The translations under genes and the position numbers were made by a program. From the NCBI RefSeq assembly GCF_014649995.1, contig NZ_BMUC01000011.1, positions 124,001-188,000 on the forward strand: a stretch of 64,000 bases of DNA, given 5' to 3'. This document shows, piece by piece, positions 43,671 to 52,975 of the stretch. The stretch is from Streptomyces griseoflavus. Its GTDB lineage: Bacteria; Actinomycetota; Actinomycetes; Streptomycetales; Streptomycetaceae. Positions within the stretch are counted from its first letter, which is position 1; each line of letters begins with the position of its first letter. The notes beneath the pieces were generated by a model. It saw only the letters and a list, made by a program, of their open reading frames with translations, had not been told where the DNA came from and made no database searches.

Positions 43671-45935
43671 ATGCCTTCGAGGCGCAGGGGGACGACGGGG
43701 GCGGGAACGGGGCCGGGGGCGGGGGTCCTGCGGCGGCTGGGCGAATGGTGCGCGCGGCACTTCGTCGTCGTGATCGTGGCGTGGCTCGTGGCCCTGGTGG
43801 TCCTGCAGGTCGCCAGCCGCTCGGCAGGCGGAACCTATTCCGACAACGTCACGCTGCCGGACGCCCAGTCCCAGAAGGGCGTCGAGGTCCTCCAGCGACA
43901 CGATCCACAGGCCGGGGGCTACAGCAGCCAGATCGTCGTCCGGGACGACCAGCGGCAACTGACCGCTCTCGACAGCCAGATGTCCGCCGCGGTCGGCAAC
44001 CTGGAGAAGCTGCCGCACGTCCTGTCGGCGCAGGACCCCCTGTCCGCCCCCTCCTCCGCCGGCCAGTCGGGGCCGAACGTCGGGCCGCTGTCGTCGGACG
44101 GGAAGACCGGCTACATCACGGTCCGTTTCGACGTCCAGCCCTCGACCCTCGGCGACGGCTACCTGCACGGCGTGGACGACGCCGTGCGGCCCCTGCGGGC
44201 AGCGGGGGCGCAGGTGGAGTACGGCGGGCCGCTGGGCGAACTGGCCCGGCCGGCACCCGACGACCGGGTGAGCGAACTGATCGGCTTCGGCGTCGCGATC
44301 GTGGTGCTGCTGATCGGCTTCGGCAGTGTGCTCGCCGCGGGGATTCCCCTGCTGACGGCCCTGATCGGCGTGGTCGGCGGTCTCGCCGTCCTGGGCCTGC
44401 TGGCCGCGGCGTTCACCTTCGCCACCGTCTCGCCGACGCTGGCGACGATGATCGGCCTCGGCGTCGGAATCGACTACGCGCTCTTCCTGACCACCCGCTA
44501 CCGGCAGGACATCATGGACGGCACGGACCCGGTGCGGGCCGCCGGACATGCCACCTCCACCAGCGGGCGGGCCGTCCTCGTCTCCGGCTGCACGGTGGTC
44601 ATCGCGCTGGCGGGCCTGTCCGTGTCGGGCGTGTCGTTCATCTCCAAGCTCGGACTGGCCGCGGCCGTCACCGTCGTCTCGGCCGTCGTCGGCGCGCTCA
44701 CCCTGGTGCCGGCGCTGCTGGGGCTGACCGGAGGCCGCGTCGACCGGTGGCACGTGCGCCGGCCGGTGGCGGAGACCGACGCGGAGCCGGGCGCCGAACC
44801 GCGCGGCACCTGGCACCGGTACGCGCAGCGCGTGGAGCGCCGGCCGTGGTCCTACCTGGCGGCGGGCGTCGCCACGGTCGCCGTCCTCGCGATCCCGGTG
44901 TTCTCCATCCAGCTCGGCCACATCGGCGACGGCGCGGACCCCACGTCCTTCACGGACCGGCGCGCCTACGACCTGATGACCGACGCGTTCGGGCCCGGCT
45001 CCAACGGTCCGCTCACCGTCGTCGTCGACCAGTCCTCCGTACCCGGCGACCAGCGCCCGGACCTGGCGTCGCAGGCCCAGAAGACGCTGGACGGCGTGAC
45101 GGGGGCGGCCGTCGTCACACCGCTCACGGCCACCCAGGACGGCGATGTGCTGGTCGGCACGGTGTACTCGTCGGCGTCCCCGCAGAGCGCCGCGACCACC
45201 GACCTGACCAACCGTCTGGTGGACGACACCCTCCCCGAAGCCGTGCGCGGCACGGACGCCCGGACGTACGTCACCGGGACGACCGCGGCGCAGGTCGACT
45301 TCCGCGACCTCGTCGCCGAACGGCTGCCGCTGATCATCGCCGTGGTGGTGGCGCTGGCGTTCCTGATCATCCTGGCGGTGTTCCGCGGGCTGCTGGTCGC
45401 CGTCAAGGCGGCGGTCCTCAACGTCCTGTCGATCACCGCGTCCTACGGCGTGGTCGTCGCCGTCTTCCAGTGGGGCTGGGGCGGGCCCGCGCTCGGGGTC
45501 TCCGGCACGGTGCCGATCGAGAGCTATGTGCCGATGATGATGTTCGCCATCGTCTTCGGCCTCAGCATGGACTACGAGATCTTCCTGCTCTCGCGCGTCC
45601 ACGAGGCCTGGAAACGCACGGGGGACGCCGAGGCCTCGGTCGCCCACGCGCTGGAGATCACCGCGCGGGTCATCACCTGCGCCGCGCTGATCATGGTGAG
45701 TGTGTTCGCGGCGTTCGTCGTCAGTGAGAACGTCGTGGTCAAGATGCTCGGGCTGGGCCTGGCGGTCAGCGTCCTCATCGACGCCACCGTCGTACGGCTG
45801 CTGATGGTGCCCGCGGTCATGACCCTGCTGGGCCGCCACGCGTGGTGGACACCACGGTGGCTGGACAGGATCCTGCCGCACATCGACGCGGAGGGGCGGA
45901 GCGGGCCGGCGGCCGCGGACCGCCCCCCGTGGTAG
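43671..45935 (+). CDS. MMPL/RND family transporter
   Basis: A 754-residue transporter of the MMPL family with two repeats, each a periplasmic-type loop followed by six helices. The first membrane block has [22 protein letters not shown] and the conserved [17 protein letters not shown]. The second has [23 protein letters not shown]. These Asp-Tyr pairs relay protons. Such proteins export lipids or secondary metabolites, but the substrate is not known. ATG 43671 has GAGGAGA 8 bases upstream. There is no neighbouring TetR gene, which is often present with MMPL genes. It ends at a strong hairpin. Confidence 0.92.
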   Translation: MPSRRRGTTGAGTGPGAGVLRRLGEWCARHFVVVIVAWLVALVVLQVASRSAGGTYSDNVTLPDAQSQKGVEVLQRHDPQAGGYSSQIVVRDDQRQLTALDSQMSAAVGNLEKLPHVLSAQDPLSAPSSAGQSGPNVGPLSSDGKTGYITVRFDVQPSTLGDGYLHGVDDAVRPLRAAGAQVEYGGPLGELARPAPDDRVSELIGFGVAIVVLLIGFGSVLAAGIPLLTALIGVVGGLAVLGLLAAAFTFATVSPTLATMIGLGVGIDYALFLTTRYRQDIMDGTDPVRAAGHATSTSGRAVLVSGCTVVIALAGLSVSGVSFISKLGLAAAVTVVSAVVGALTLVPALLGLTGGRVDRWHVRRPVAETDAEPGAEPRGTWHRYAQRVERRPWSYLAAGVATVAVLAIPVFSIQLGHIGDGADPTSFTDRRAYDLMTDAFGPGSNGPLTVVVDQSSVPGDQRPDLASQAQKTLDGVTGAAVVTPLTATQDGDVLVGTVYSSASPQSAATTDLTNRLVDDTLPEAVRGTDARTYVTGTTAAQVDFRDLVAERLPLIIAVVVALAFLIILAVFRGLLVAVKAAVLNVLSITASYGVVVAVFQWGWGGPALGVSGTVPIESYVPMMMFAIVFGLSMDYEIFLLSRVHEAWKRTGDAEASVAHALEITARVITCAALIMVSVFAAFVVSENVVVKMLGLGLAVSVLIDATVVRLLMVPAVMTLLGRHAWWTPRWLDRILPHIDAEGRSGPAAADRPPW

Positions 45936-45968
45936 CGGACTCCGCGGACGGGGCGCCGGGACGCGCGA

Positions 45969-45999
45969 GGCGGCAGGACCCGCGCGGGGTCCTGCCGCC
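45969..45999. terminator. Strong bidirectional terminator hairpin
   Basis: Thirteen-base perfect arms GGCGGCAGGACCC (45969-45981) and GGGTCCTGCCGCC (45987-45999) around a 5-base loop, placed between the convergent MMPL and DUF1996 genes. Confidence 0.8.
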
Positions 46000-46019
46000 G
46001 TGTACGTGGCGCGGAGGGA

Positions 46020-48131
46020 TCAGGCGCTGCGCCGCACGCTCCGCAGGACGAAGAAGCCGAAGATCACCAGCACTCCGCCGAGCGCGGCCGGCCAGAGCTG
46101 CGCCCCGGTCTCGGCCAGGCTGCCGCCCTGGGCCTGCGCCCCGGTCCGGTCCTCGGCCCCGAGCTCCGGGAGGCTGCCGGGCACCTCGGCGGCCTGGGCC
46201 GCCTGGCCGCCGTCGTCCTTGCCGCCCTTGCCGCCCTTGTCACCGCCCTGGTTCCCGGCGCCGGTGTCCGCGGCCGGGGTCGAGGCCTTGACACCGGGCT
46301 GCTCGGTGGCGTCGCCGCCCGCGGGCTGCTCCGTGGCGGGGTCGTCGGCCGGGGCCCCGGACGGCTGCTCCTGACCGCCGTCGCCCTTGTCGCCACCCTT
46401 GTCGCCGCCGTCGCCCTTGTCGCCACCCTTGTCGCCGCCGTCGCCCTTGTCGCCATCCTTGTCGCCGCCGTCGCCCTGGTTGCCGTCGTCGCCGGGCTTG
46501 CCGCCGCCGTCGCCGCCCTGGCCCGGGTCGTCGGGCGTGGCCGTGGGCTGCGGCTGCTGGGGCTCCTCGCCCTGGTCGCCGCCACCACCGTTGCCGCCGT
46601 CACCACCGGCGCCCGCACCACAGGTGCGGCCCTCGTTGATGCACTCGACCATCTCGTTCATCAGGCCCTCGTCGAAGACGTTGATGAAGTCGCCGTGGTC
46701 CGTGATCGGCTTGTGCAGCTGCTCCGGGAAGGAGTCCACGGCGAACAGCGGCGTGGTCTTCCCGCCGTCGTTCAGGCTCGGCGCGTCGACGTCGTAGACG
46801 ATGCGCTGCACCAGCTGCGGCACGGGCTTGAAGCCGGACGGGCAGTTGCCCTGGGCGTCCATGAACGCCATGTGCGTACGGTGGTTGGCGCTGTCGGTGT
46901 TGCGGCCGTCCCAGCAGCTCTGGAAGTCGAAGGTGCGCACCACGTCGCTGCCCTGCGGGCACAGCGGGTACTTGTCGGTCAGCTGCCGGTCCTCGAAACC
47001 GGTGCAGCTCCAGGACGCGTTGGCGTTGCCGGGGCCGTTGACGAACGACTTGGCGTCGCCTGTGATGATGCGCAGCAGCCGCGGCATGGCGGTGACCTCG
47101 CCCTGCGGGTTGCCCACGAACGTCAGGGTGACTTCCTTGGGCGTGACGATCTCGCCCACGTTGCCCTCGATGCCGCCGCCCGGCGAGTCGGCGTCCTGCT
47201 CCCGGACACCGTTCTGCAGGCGCAGCACCGGCCAGTAGTACGACGACCGGTCGCCCTGGTCCACGCAGCTGGTGTCCGCCTTGGCCAGGTCCTCGTCGCT
47301 GGAGAAGGCGTTGGTGACCTGGTTGCCGATGTAGTCGTGGAAGTGGTGGGCACCGTTGCTGACACCCGGGGCGGCGATCACGTTGTCCGAGTTGAACACG
47401 CCGTTCTCGTTGACACCGCACTCGCTGGTGAAGGTGCCGCGGGAGGCGTTGCCCGTCTGCTGGGGCCGGGAGACGTTGGGCTGGACGCTGTTGATGTCGA
47501 CGTAGTCGCCGGCCACGGGTCCGTTGCCGGCCTGGCCGCCGTTCCCGCCCTGATCCTGGTCCTGGTCCTGGCCCTGACCGTCCTGGCCCTGATCCTGACC
47601 GCCCTGGTCCTGGCCGTCGCCCCCGTCGCCGCCCTGCTCGCCGTTGCCCTCCTGCCCGGCGTCCGGCTGCGCGGGGGCGTTGCCGGACTCGCGCACGGCA
47701 CAGGCGGCGAGTTCGTCGAGGCCCTCGGGCCGGTCGCCCACCCGGTCGATCGCGGTGGCGATACGCGCGAGCGTCGCGGAACGCTTCTCCTTCAGCGGTC
47801 CCGCGATCGCGTTGTCGGCGAAGCCCGGGTCCTGCCGGAGAGCGTCGGCGGACTCCCCGATGCGCTTGTAGGCGTCGGCGATCTGCGCGTCCAGGGCGGC
47901 GAGTTCCTTGTCCACCTCCGGCCGCGCCTGCTCGGGCACCGAGGTCAGCCGGGTGGCCACGTCCGGGCAGTCGATCGTGGCGCCGGAGAGCACCCGCGCG
48001 TCGCCCGTGCCGCCCTCCTCCGTCGCGGAAGCGTAGACGTTGGCCGCCATCATCCCGCCTCCGCCCAGGATCAGGGCGAATGCGGCGAGCGTCGCGCGCT
48101 GTTTGGGGCGTCTGCGTGTGTTGCGTGCCAA
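46020..48131 (-). CDS. Sortase-anchored DUF1996 surface protein
   Basis: A 703-residue exported protein. It starts with TTG 48131, which has AGGAG 7 bases upstream and no usable ATG nearby. A signal segment ([24 protein letters not shown]) leads into a helical region and a Gly/Gln/Asp-rich linker. The DUF1996 domain (about residues 215-510) contains [39 protein letters not shown] and [13 protein letters not shown] second low-complexity linker of Gly-Asp-Lys repeats precedes LAETG, a hydrophobic helix and RRSA, the class E sortase signal. DUF1996 proteins are secreted and often occur with cellulose-active enzymes. The LPMO gene upstream supports such a role. Confidence 0.87.
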   Translation of the reverse strand: MARNTRRRPKQRATLAAFALILGGGGMMAANVYASATEEGGTGDARVLSGATIDCPDVATRLTSVPEQARPEVDKELAALDAQIADAYKRIGESADALRQDPGFADNAIAGPLKEKRSATLARIATAIDRVGDRPEGLDELAACAVRESGNAPAQPDAGQEGNGEQGGDGGDGQDQGGQDQGQDGQGQDQDQDQGGNGGQAGNGPVAGDYVDINSVQPNVSRPQQTGNASRGTFTSECGVNENGVFNSDNVIAAPGVSNGAHHFHDYIGNQVTNAFSSDEDLAKADTSCVDQGDRSSYYWPVLRLQNGVREQDADSPGGGIEGNVGEIVTPKEVTLTFVGNPQGEVTAMPRLLRIITGDAKSFVNGPGNANASWSCTGFEDRQLTDKYPLCPQGSDVVRTFDFQSCWDGRNTDSANHRTHMAFMDAQGNCPSGFKPVPQLVQRIVYDVDAPSLNDGGKTTPLFAVDSFPEQLHKPITDHGDFINVFDEGLMNEMVECINEGRTCGAGAGGDGGNGGGGDQGEEPQQPQPTATPDDPGQGGDGGGKPGDDGNQGDGGDKDGDKGDGGDKGGDKGDGGDKGGDKGDGGQEQPSGAPADDPATEQPAGGDATEQPGVKASTPAADTGAGNQGGDKGGKGGKDDGGQAAQAAEVPGSLPELGAEDRTGAQAQGGSLAETGAQLWPAALGGVLVIFGFFVLRSVRRSA
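46381..46470. repeat. 30-base tandem repeat inside the DUF1996 gene
   Basis: Three copies begin TCGCCCTTGTCGCCAYCCTT at 46381, 46411 and 46441. They encode the Gly-Asp-Lys-rich linker that separates the surface domain from the sortase signal. Copy number may vary between strains. Confidence 0.85.
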
Positions 48132-48262
48132 GGCAGTACTCCTACGCTGTGTTGCGGGGGGTCGGCATGGGATTCCCACGCCCCATACGCAGAAGGGCCA
48201 CCGTGTGTTCAACGGCACCGCGATTTCTTCCCCGGGTCCCGGGGAACGCGGCGCCCGGCAAC

Positions 48263-48305
48263 CTCAGGTCCCCACCGGAGTCGGCACGCCCGGCGGGGAC
48301 TTGAG
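48263..48305 (-). terminator. Hairpin downstream of the LPMO gene
   Basis: Arms CTCAGGTCCCC (48263-48273) and GGGGACTTGAG (48295-48305) pair over 11 bases with one G-U wobble and a 21-base loop, 28 bases beyond the LPMO stop. Confidence 0.6.
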
Positions 48306-48332
48306 GGGTGCGAGCGGCGAAGTGAGGCCAGG

Positions 48333-49007
48333 TCAGCCGAAGTTCACGTCACTGCACAGGAAGTACGTCTGGTCCATGTGCGAGGCCTGCCAGATCGTGT
48401 AGACCACGTGGCGGCCGCTGAGTCCGGACGTGCTCACCGGAATCGAGTAGTTCTGGGCGGGCGCGTACGAGCCCGTACTGGCCACCAGCCGCAGGTCGTT
48501 CCAGCCCATCGGCTGGGTGGCGGGGTCGAAGCCCTGCCGGGTGACGTAGACGCGGAAGTAGTCCGCGCCGTGGCTGGCCTGGTCGTACAGCCGGACCGTG
48601 AAGTTGTCGTCCACACTCGTCGTCTTCCAGGCGCCCACCGTGTCCAGGGAGTTGTAGCGTCCGCCCTCGGTGCGCCCGCCGCTGCACAGCTGGCCGTCGG
48701 GGATCACGGCCTGGAAGTTGCCCGCGGAGCCGTTGCGGTAGAGGCCGTTCCAGTTCCACATGGCGTTGGGGTTGTCCTGCCACGCCTGCCAGCACATGGG
48801 GTCCTGCTGGGCCATCGCGGGGTTCTGGAAGTCGCTCCCCCAGCGCTGCCAGCAGCCGTAGTTGCGGGACGCGGGGTCGACCACGGAGCCGTGGGCCACG
48901 GCGGTGCCGCTCCAGGGGATCAGCGAGAGCAGGGCCGCGACCACGACGGTCAGGACGAGCGAGAGGCGGGAGCGGACCGGTAACGCATCATGCGCATGCC
49001 AAACCAT
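48333..49007 (-). CDS. AA10 lytic polysaccharide monooxygenase
   Basis: A 224-residue secreted LPMO. The signal peptide ends at TAVA, so the mature protein begins with His39 (HGSVVDPASRNYGCW), the N-terminal histidine of the copper brace. The second copper histidine is His210 in WQASHMDQTYF. The four cysteines and the NWNGLYRNGSAGNF loop fit the AA10 family of chitin- or cellulose-active enzymes. There is no carbohydrate-binding module or linker. A perfect CebR operator lies 64 bases upstream, so induction by cellobiose or cellotriose is likely, which favours cellulose as the target. Confidence 0.92.
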   Translation of the reverse strand: MVWHAHDALPVRSRLSLVLTVVVAALLSLIPWSGTAVAHGSVVDPASRNYGCWQRWGSDFQNPAMAQQDPMCWQAWQDNPNAMWNWNGLYRNGSAGNFQAVIPDGQLCSGGRTEGGRYNSLDTVGAWKTTSVDDNFTVRLYDQASHGADYFRVYVTRQGFDPATQPMGWNDLRLVASTGSYAPAQNYSIPVSTSGLSGRHVVYTIWQASHMDQTYFLCSDVNFG

Positions 49008-49070
49008 GAAATCCTTCTTTCCGCTGTGGGGGTCGTGGGGGTACGGGAGCGCGTCGCCCGGCTGCGCCGG

Positions 49071-49084
49071 TGGGAGCGCTCCCA
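49071..49084. promoter_or_regulatory. CebR operator (TGGGAGCGCTCCCA)
   Basis: An exact match to the 14-base palindrome bound by CebR, the cellobiose/cellotriose-responsive LacI-family repressor of streptomycetes. It lies 64 bases upstream of the LPMO start, in the promoter region. Confidence 0.9.
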
Positions 49085-49190
49085 GTGCACAGGCTGCGCC
49101 TCTCGCGACGGAGCGGCAATGCGCATTCGCGCCACTTCCCGGCGGGCCGTGGCGCGTTCGATGCCCTTCGACACATGCGGGCCCGGCCGC

Positions 49191-49823
49191 TCAGAGCCGG
49201 TCGAGGTCCCCTGTCGTACGCCCGAGGCAGACGACCGAATCGTCCAGCGGCGCGTCGATCTCCTCGAAGCCCATGCGGTCGTAGAAGGCCCGGGCGGGTG
49301 CGTTGGCCGTCACCATGACGAGGTGGACGGCGGGCACTCCCCCGTCCCGCAGCGCGGCGAGGAGGGTCCGCATCAGCTGCCGGCCGTGGCCTCGGCCCTG
49401 CCACTCGGGCAGCAGGTCGATGTGCAGGTGGGCCGGCCACGCGGCCAGTTCGGGGACGACCATGCGCTCGGGGTGGTGCAGCAGCCAGGCGATCTCCTCG
49501 TCCGGCGTCCGCGGGGGCCCGGACGGCTCGGGGTGACGATCGGCGACCAGGGGGAGCCACGCGGCCCGGAAGGCGCGGGCGAAGCGGGCCGTGTCGGCGG
49601 TTCCGACGACGTAGCCGACCGCCCGGCCCGTCCCGTCGTCCAGCACGAAGGCCAGTTCGGGCTCCAGGTGGACGTAGGGGGCCGCGAAGGTGGCGGGGAA
49701 GACGGCGGGGTCGCGGTAATGGGGACGGCTGTCCTGACCGATGTGCGCGGTGCGGACACAGATGTCGTCGAGGGCGGCCCGGTCCTCGCGGCGGTACGGG
49801 CGGATCCTGGGGGACTCGGTCAT
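49191..49823 (-). CDS. GNAT family N-acetyltransferase
   Basis: A 210-residue GNAT protein. IRPYRREDRAALDDICVRTAHIGQD opens the fold. The acetyl-CoA pyrophosphate loop is LLPEWQGRGHGRQLMRTLL (the RGxGxG-like QGRGHG), followed by VMVTANAPARAFYDRMGFEE. This subgroup resembles the GNAT-like half of O-GlcNAcase homologues found near glycosidase genes in actinobacteria. The substrate is unknown. Two ATG codons (49832 and 49823) are possible, and the second gives the usual N-terminus. A perfect CebR box lies 20 bases upstream, so the gene is probably part of the cello-oligosaccharide regulon. Confidence 0.83.
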   Translation of the reverse strand: MTESPRIRPYRREDRAALDDICVRTAHIGQDSRPHYRDPAVFPATFAAPYVHLEPELAFVLDDGTGRAVGYVVGTADTARFARAFRAAWLPLVADRHPEPSGPPRTPDEEIAWLLHHPERMVVPELAAWPAHLHIDLLPEWQGRGHGRQLMRTLLAALRDGGVPAVHLVMVTANAPARAFYDRMGFEEIDAPLDDSVVCLGRTTGDLDRL

Positions 49824-49842
49824 GCCAGGCATCCTGCCCTCT

Positions 49843-49856
49843 TGGGAGCGCTCCCA
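49843..49856. promoter_or_regulatory. CebR operator upstream of the GNAT gene
   Basis: A second exact copy of TGGGAGCGCTCCCA. It is 20 bases from the GNAT start and 73 bases from the divergent YihY-family gene, so it may control either or both. Confidence 0.88.
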
Positions 49857-49929
49857 CAAGCGGTGTGGCGGCGGCGCCCGGCGTCGCGGCCGGGGGCGTG
49901 ACATCGCGGTCGCGGGTTACTCGTGGTCC

Positions 49930-51057
49930 ATGAGGCTGCATATCCCGGGGCGGAACGACAGACAGGCCCACGAGAACGCGACGGACGAGCACCGCGCGGA
50001 CGACGGGGCGCGGCGCGACGGACCGGACGCGCCCCGTCCGGCCGACGGGGCGCGGCGCCACGAGCCGGAGGAACCCGGTCCGAGCGACCGGGTGGAGCGG
50101 GCGGCGCCGGACTCCCTGACCAAGCTGCCGAAAGGGGCGTGGGGCGCGGCGCTGAAGGGCAGTCTGCGCGAGTTCAAGGACGACGAGCTCACCGACCGGG
50201 CCGCGGCCCTGACGTACTACGGTGTGCTGTCGCTGTTCCCGGCGCTGCTGGCGCTGGTGTCGATCCTGGGTCTCACCGGCAAGTCCACCACCGACAAGGT
50301 GGTGGACAACCTCCAGGAGCTCACCGCCCCCGGCGCGGCCCGCGACATCATGACCCAGGCGGTGGAGCAGTTGCAGGGCCGGGCGGGCATCGGCTCGCTC
50401 GTGGCGATCGTGAGTCTGGTGCTGGCCATCTGGTCGGCTTCGGGCTACGTGGCGGCGTTCATGCGCTCGTCGAACGCGGTCTACGACATGCCTGAGGGGC
50501 GCCCCGTCTGGAAGGTGCTGCCGGTACGGGTCGGGGTGACGGTCGCGCTGATGGTGATGGCCGTGATCAGCGCGCTGATCGTGGTGTTCACCGGCGGGCT
50601 GGCCCGGCAGGCGGGCGATCTGCTCGGGCTCGGCGACACCGCGCTGACCGTGTGGTCGATCGCCAAGTGGCCGGTGCTGGTCCTGCTGGTCACGATGATG
50701 ATCGCGCTGCTGTACTGGGCGGCCCCCAACGCCAAGATCAGGGGCTTCCGGTGGATCACGCCGGGCAGTTTCCTGGCGCTGGTGATCTGGCTGCTCGCCT
50801 CCGCCGGGTTCGCCCTCTACGTCGCCAACTTCGGCTCGTACAACAAGACGTACGGCACGATGGCGGGTGTCATCGTGTTCCTGATCTGGCTGTGGATCTC
50901 CAACCTGGCCATTCTGCTGGGGCTGGAGTTCGACGCGGAGATCGCCCGGCAGCGGGCCATCGCCGGGGGGCATCCGCCGGAGGCGGAGCCGTACACCCGG
51001 CCGCGCGACACGCGGGCCTGGGACGAGCAGGACCGGCGACGCCTGGACGACACCTGA
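49930..51057 (+). CDS. YihY/BrkB family inner membrane protein (second copy)
   Basis: A 375-residue YihY-family protein. A long hydrophilic, Arg/Asp-rich N-terminus (about 65 residues) precedes six transmembrane helices: DRAAALTYYGVLSLFPALLALVSILGL, SLVAIVSLVLAIWSASGYVAAFM, LMVMAVISALIVVF, ILVVTM-like segments and VIVFLIWLWISNLAILLGLEFDAE. These match the family better than the copy at 834-1799. The ATG at 49930 is the only plausible start after the CebR box. Function is unknown. It ends at a strong hairpin. Confidence 0.88.
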   Translation: MRLHIPGRNDRQAHENATDEHRADDGARRDGPDAPRPADGARRHEPEEPGPSDRVERAAPDSLTKLPKGAWGAALKGSLREFKDDELTDRAAALTYYGVLSLFPALLALVSILGLTGKSTTDKVVDNLQELTAPGAARDIMTQAVEQLQGRAGIGSLVAIVSLVLAIWSASGYVAAFMRSSNAVYDMPEGRPVWKVLPVRVGVTVALMVMAVISALIVVFTGGLARQAGDLLGLGDTALTVWSIAKWPVLVLLVTMMIALLYWAAPNAKIRGFRWITPGSFLALVIWLLASAGFALYVANFGSYNKTYGTMAGVIVFLIWLWISNLAILLGLEFDAEIARQRAIAGGHPPEAEPYTRPRDTRAWDEQDRRRLDDT

Positions 51058-51077
51058 GGGGACCGGCCGGCCTCACC

Positions 51078-51117
51078 GAGGGCCGCCCCGGCGCCTGCGG
51101 CTGCCGGGGCGGCCCTC
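51078..51117. terminator. Strong bidirectional terminator hairpin
   Basis: Fifteen-base perfect arms GAGGGCCGCCCCGGC (51078-51092) and GCCGGGGCGGCCCTC (51103-51117) with a 10-base loop, between the convergent YihY and flavodoxin-like genes. Confidence 0.82.
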
Positions 51118-51118
51118 C

Positions 51119-51571
51119 TCAGTCCGTCAGGCCCGCCGCGAGCGTGGCGCCCAGTTCCCAGCAGCGCTCGGTGGCGGCCTTGTCGGGCTCGCCGGTGACG
51201 GTCACCGGCTCCGCCGCGCGGCGCCAGCCCAGCCCCGTCGTGATCGTCTCGATGCCCCGCAGTGCGCCCGTGACGTCGCTGCCGCCGTGCACGTAGTACC
51301 CGAAGGGGCGGCCCCGGGTGGCGTCCAGGCACGGGTAGTACACCTGGTCGAGGAAGTGTTTGAGGGCGCCCGACATGTAGCCGAGGTTGGCCGGGGTGCC
51401 GAGGAGGTAGCCGTCGGCCTCCAGCACGTCGGTGGCGGTGGCGGACAGGGCGGCCCGCCGCACCACCCGCACGTCCTCGATCTCCGGGGCGGTGGCACCG
51501 GCCAGGACCGCTTCGAACATCGCCTGGCAGTTGGGTGAGGGCGTGTGGTGGACGATCAGCAGAGTGGGCAC
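51119..51571 (-). CDS. Flavodoxin-like NAD(P)H oxidoreductase
   Basis: A 150-residue flavodoxin-fold protein. TLLIVHHTPSPNCQAMFEAVL contains the FMN phosphate loop, DGYLLGTPANLGYMSGALKHFLDQVY the central motif, and GYYVHGGSDVTGALRGIETI the third loop. It probably binds FMN and reduces small electron acceptors. Start GTG 51571 was chosen because it begins the first beta-strand, with GCAGGG upstream. The gene is monocistronic and is transcribed divergently from a methyltransferase gene 109 bases away. Confidence 0.8.
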   Translation of the reverse strand: MPTLLIVHHTPSPNCQAMFEAVLAGATAPEIEDVRVVRRAALSATATDVLEADGYLLGTPANLGYMSGALKHFLDQVYYPCLDATRGRPFGYYVHGGSDVTGALRGIETITTGLGWRRAAEPVTVTGEPDKAATERCWELGATLAAGLTD

Positions 51572-51679
51572 ATGCCGACCCTGCCGTGCCGGTCGCCGCG
51601 CCCGCAAGCCGGGGCCGTTGTGAGCGGAGGGCCGGGGGTGGCACGATGCCCGGCATCGGTACTGCGGAGACGGGGGTGT

Positions 51680-52336
51680 GTGGTGGTCGACGAGGGTCAC
51701 GGGTCACCGGCGGCGGCGGTGTTCGACGCGCTGGGCGGCGAGTACGAGAAGGCGTTCGCCTCCTCGGCGGCGCATCGCGCGTCCCTGGGATGGCTGCTCG
51801 GACGGCTGGCACCCGGGAGCAGGGTGCTGGACGTGGGCAGCGGCACCGGCCGCCCCACGGCCGCCGTGCTCGCCGGAGCCGGGCACCGGGTGCTGGGCGT
51901 GGACGTGTCGCCGGTGATGGTGGAGATCGCCTCCCGGCAGGTTCCCGAGGCCGAGTTCCGCTGCGCGGACGTCCGCCGGACGGCTCTGGAGGACGGCTCC
52001 TTCGACGCGGTCTGCGTGTACTTCGCGCTGCTGCAGATGCCCCGGGCGGAACAGTCCGCGCTGGTGCGCCGGCTGGTACGGGCGCTGAGACCGGGTGGCC
52101 TGCTCGCGCTGGCCACCGTGCCGCTGGACGTCGAGGAGTTCGACGGAGTGTTCATGGGACAGCCCGTACGGGTCACCAGTTTCGCGGCGGAGGACCTCGT
52201 CGCCCTCGTACGCGAGGCGGGGCTGACGGTCGAGTCGCAGGAGAGCGTGATGTTCACCCCGAGCCACCCCGACGCACGCCCCGAACCCCACCTCTTCCTG
52301 CACTGCCGCCGCGAGCCCGCGCGGGGCGCCGGCTGA
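51680..52336 (+). CDS. Class I SAM-dependent methyltransferase
   Basis: A 218-residue methyltransferase with motif I SRVLDVGSGTGRPTAAVL, motif II RVLGVDVSPVMVEIA, and the FDAVCVYFALLQMP and LVRALRPGGLLALATV segments expected of small-molecule methyltransferases. Its acceptor is unknown. Starts at GTG 51680 or 51683 are equally plausible, with GGAG and GGGGG upstream. There is no obvious pathway partner next to it. It ends at a hairpin before the convergent ArsR gene. Confidence 0.8.
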   Translation: MVVDEGHGSPAAAVFDALGGEYEKAFASSAAHRASLGWLLGRLAPGSRVLDVGSGTGRPTAAVLAGAGHRVLGVDVSPVMVEIASRQVPEAEFRCADVRRTALEDGSFDAVCVYFALLQMPRAEQSALVRRLVRALRPGGLLALATVPLDVEEFDGVFMGQPVRVTSFAAEDLVALVREAGLTVESQESVMFTPSHPDARPEPHLFLHCRREPARGAG

Positions 52337-52375
52337 CGGCCGGGCGGGGCGGTGCGTCGGTGTCCTGCCCGGCCG
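52337..52375. terminator. Hairpin between methyltransferase and ArsR genes
   Basis: Arms CGGCCGGGC (52337-52345) and GCCCGGCCG (52367-52375) pair perfectly over 9 bases around a 21-base loop, starting immediately after the methyltransferase stop. Confidence 0.6.
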
Positions 52376-52476
52376 GCGGGGCTCCGCGTGCGTTCCGGGC
52401 GGTGGGCGCCGCGGCGCCGGCGGGCTTGCGGGTGACGCGGACACGGCGCCGGTACGGGAAGGTGCCCCGCGTGGGG

Positions 52477-52827
52477 TCACGGCAGGGGCTTCGGCTCCTT
52501 CCGGTCGGCCTGGAGGTCCGCGAGGAGTTCGGCCTGGCCGGCCAGGACACCGGAGAGGATGGTGCGGGCCACCCGGAGCAGTTCCGCCACGTGCGGGCTG
52601 GTGAGCGAGTAGTACACGGTCGAGCCCTCCTTGCGGCCGACCACCAGGTTGGCCCGCCGCAGCACCGCGAGCTGCTGCGAGAGGTGGGCCGGCTCGATGC
52701 CCACCTCGGGGAGCATCTCCGCGACCGCGTGCTCGCGCTCGCTGAGCAGTTCCAGCACGCGAATGCGGGCGGGGTGGCCCAGGGTCTTGAAGAACTCGGC
52801 CTTCAGCTGGTACAGCGGCGTGGTCAT
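52477..52827 (-). CDS. ArsR/SmtB family transcriptional regulator
   Basis: A 116-residue winged-helix repressor: FFKTLGHPARIRVLELLSEREHAVAEMLPEVGIEPAHLSQQLAVLRRANLV (residues 10-60 in order), then the wing GRKEGSTVYYSL. It lacks the metal-binding ELCVCDL or C-terminal histidine sites of classical metal sensors, so it probably responds to another signal. ATG 52827 has AAAGGGGAC upstream. It lies in the same direction as the SulP-ATPase pair, 148 bases away, and a similar A/T-rich sequence precedes both transcripts, suggesting it controls itself and the SulP operon. Confidence 0.88.
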   Translation of the reverse strand: MTTPLYQLKAEFFKTLGHPARIRVLELLSEREHAVAEMLPEVGIEPAHLSQQLAVLRRANLVVGRKEGSTVYYSLTSPHVAELLRVARTILSGVLAGQAELLADLQADRKEPKPLP

Positions 52828-52917
52828 CGTGCCGTCCCCTTTCCGGCGCGGCAGCACGGCCCGGACGGCCGGTCCTCGGTCCCTCGCCTCATCTGCTCGT
52901 CGACACCCGCCTCGACA

Positions 52918-52937
52918 CTTTCCGACATTAGCAACTT
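52918..52937 (-). promoter_or_regulatory. Candidate ArsR operator/promoter upstream of arsR
   Basis: On the minus strand this reads GAAGTTGCTAATGTCGGAAA, A/T-rich for this genome, with TAATGT as a possible -10. It resembles the sequence upstream of the SulP gene (GAATTGCAAAATTTCGCAAG), so the same regulator could bind both. Confidence 0.4.
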
Positions 52938-52975
52938 CATACATCCCGGCCGTCCGGCGGCCGGCTCCGCCGGTC

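Noticed and set aside
42969-45881. 970-codon frame antisense to the MMPL transporter
   Set aside because: Asp/Arg/His-rich sequence without domains. The plus strand encodes a clear MMPL protein over the same bases.
46381-46470. Regular 30-base repeats as a possible CRISPR
   Set aside because: The units are directly adjacent with no spacers and encode a Gly-Asp-Lys linker in a surface protein.
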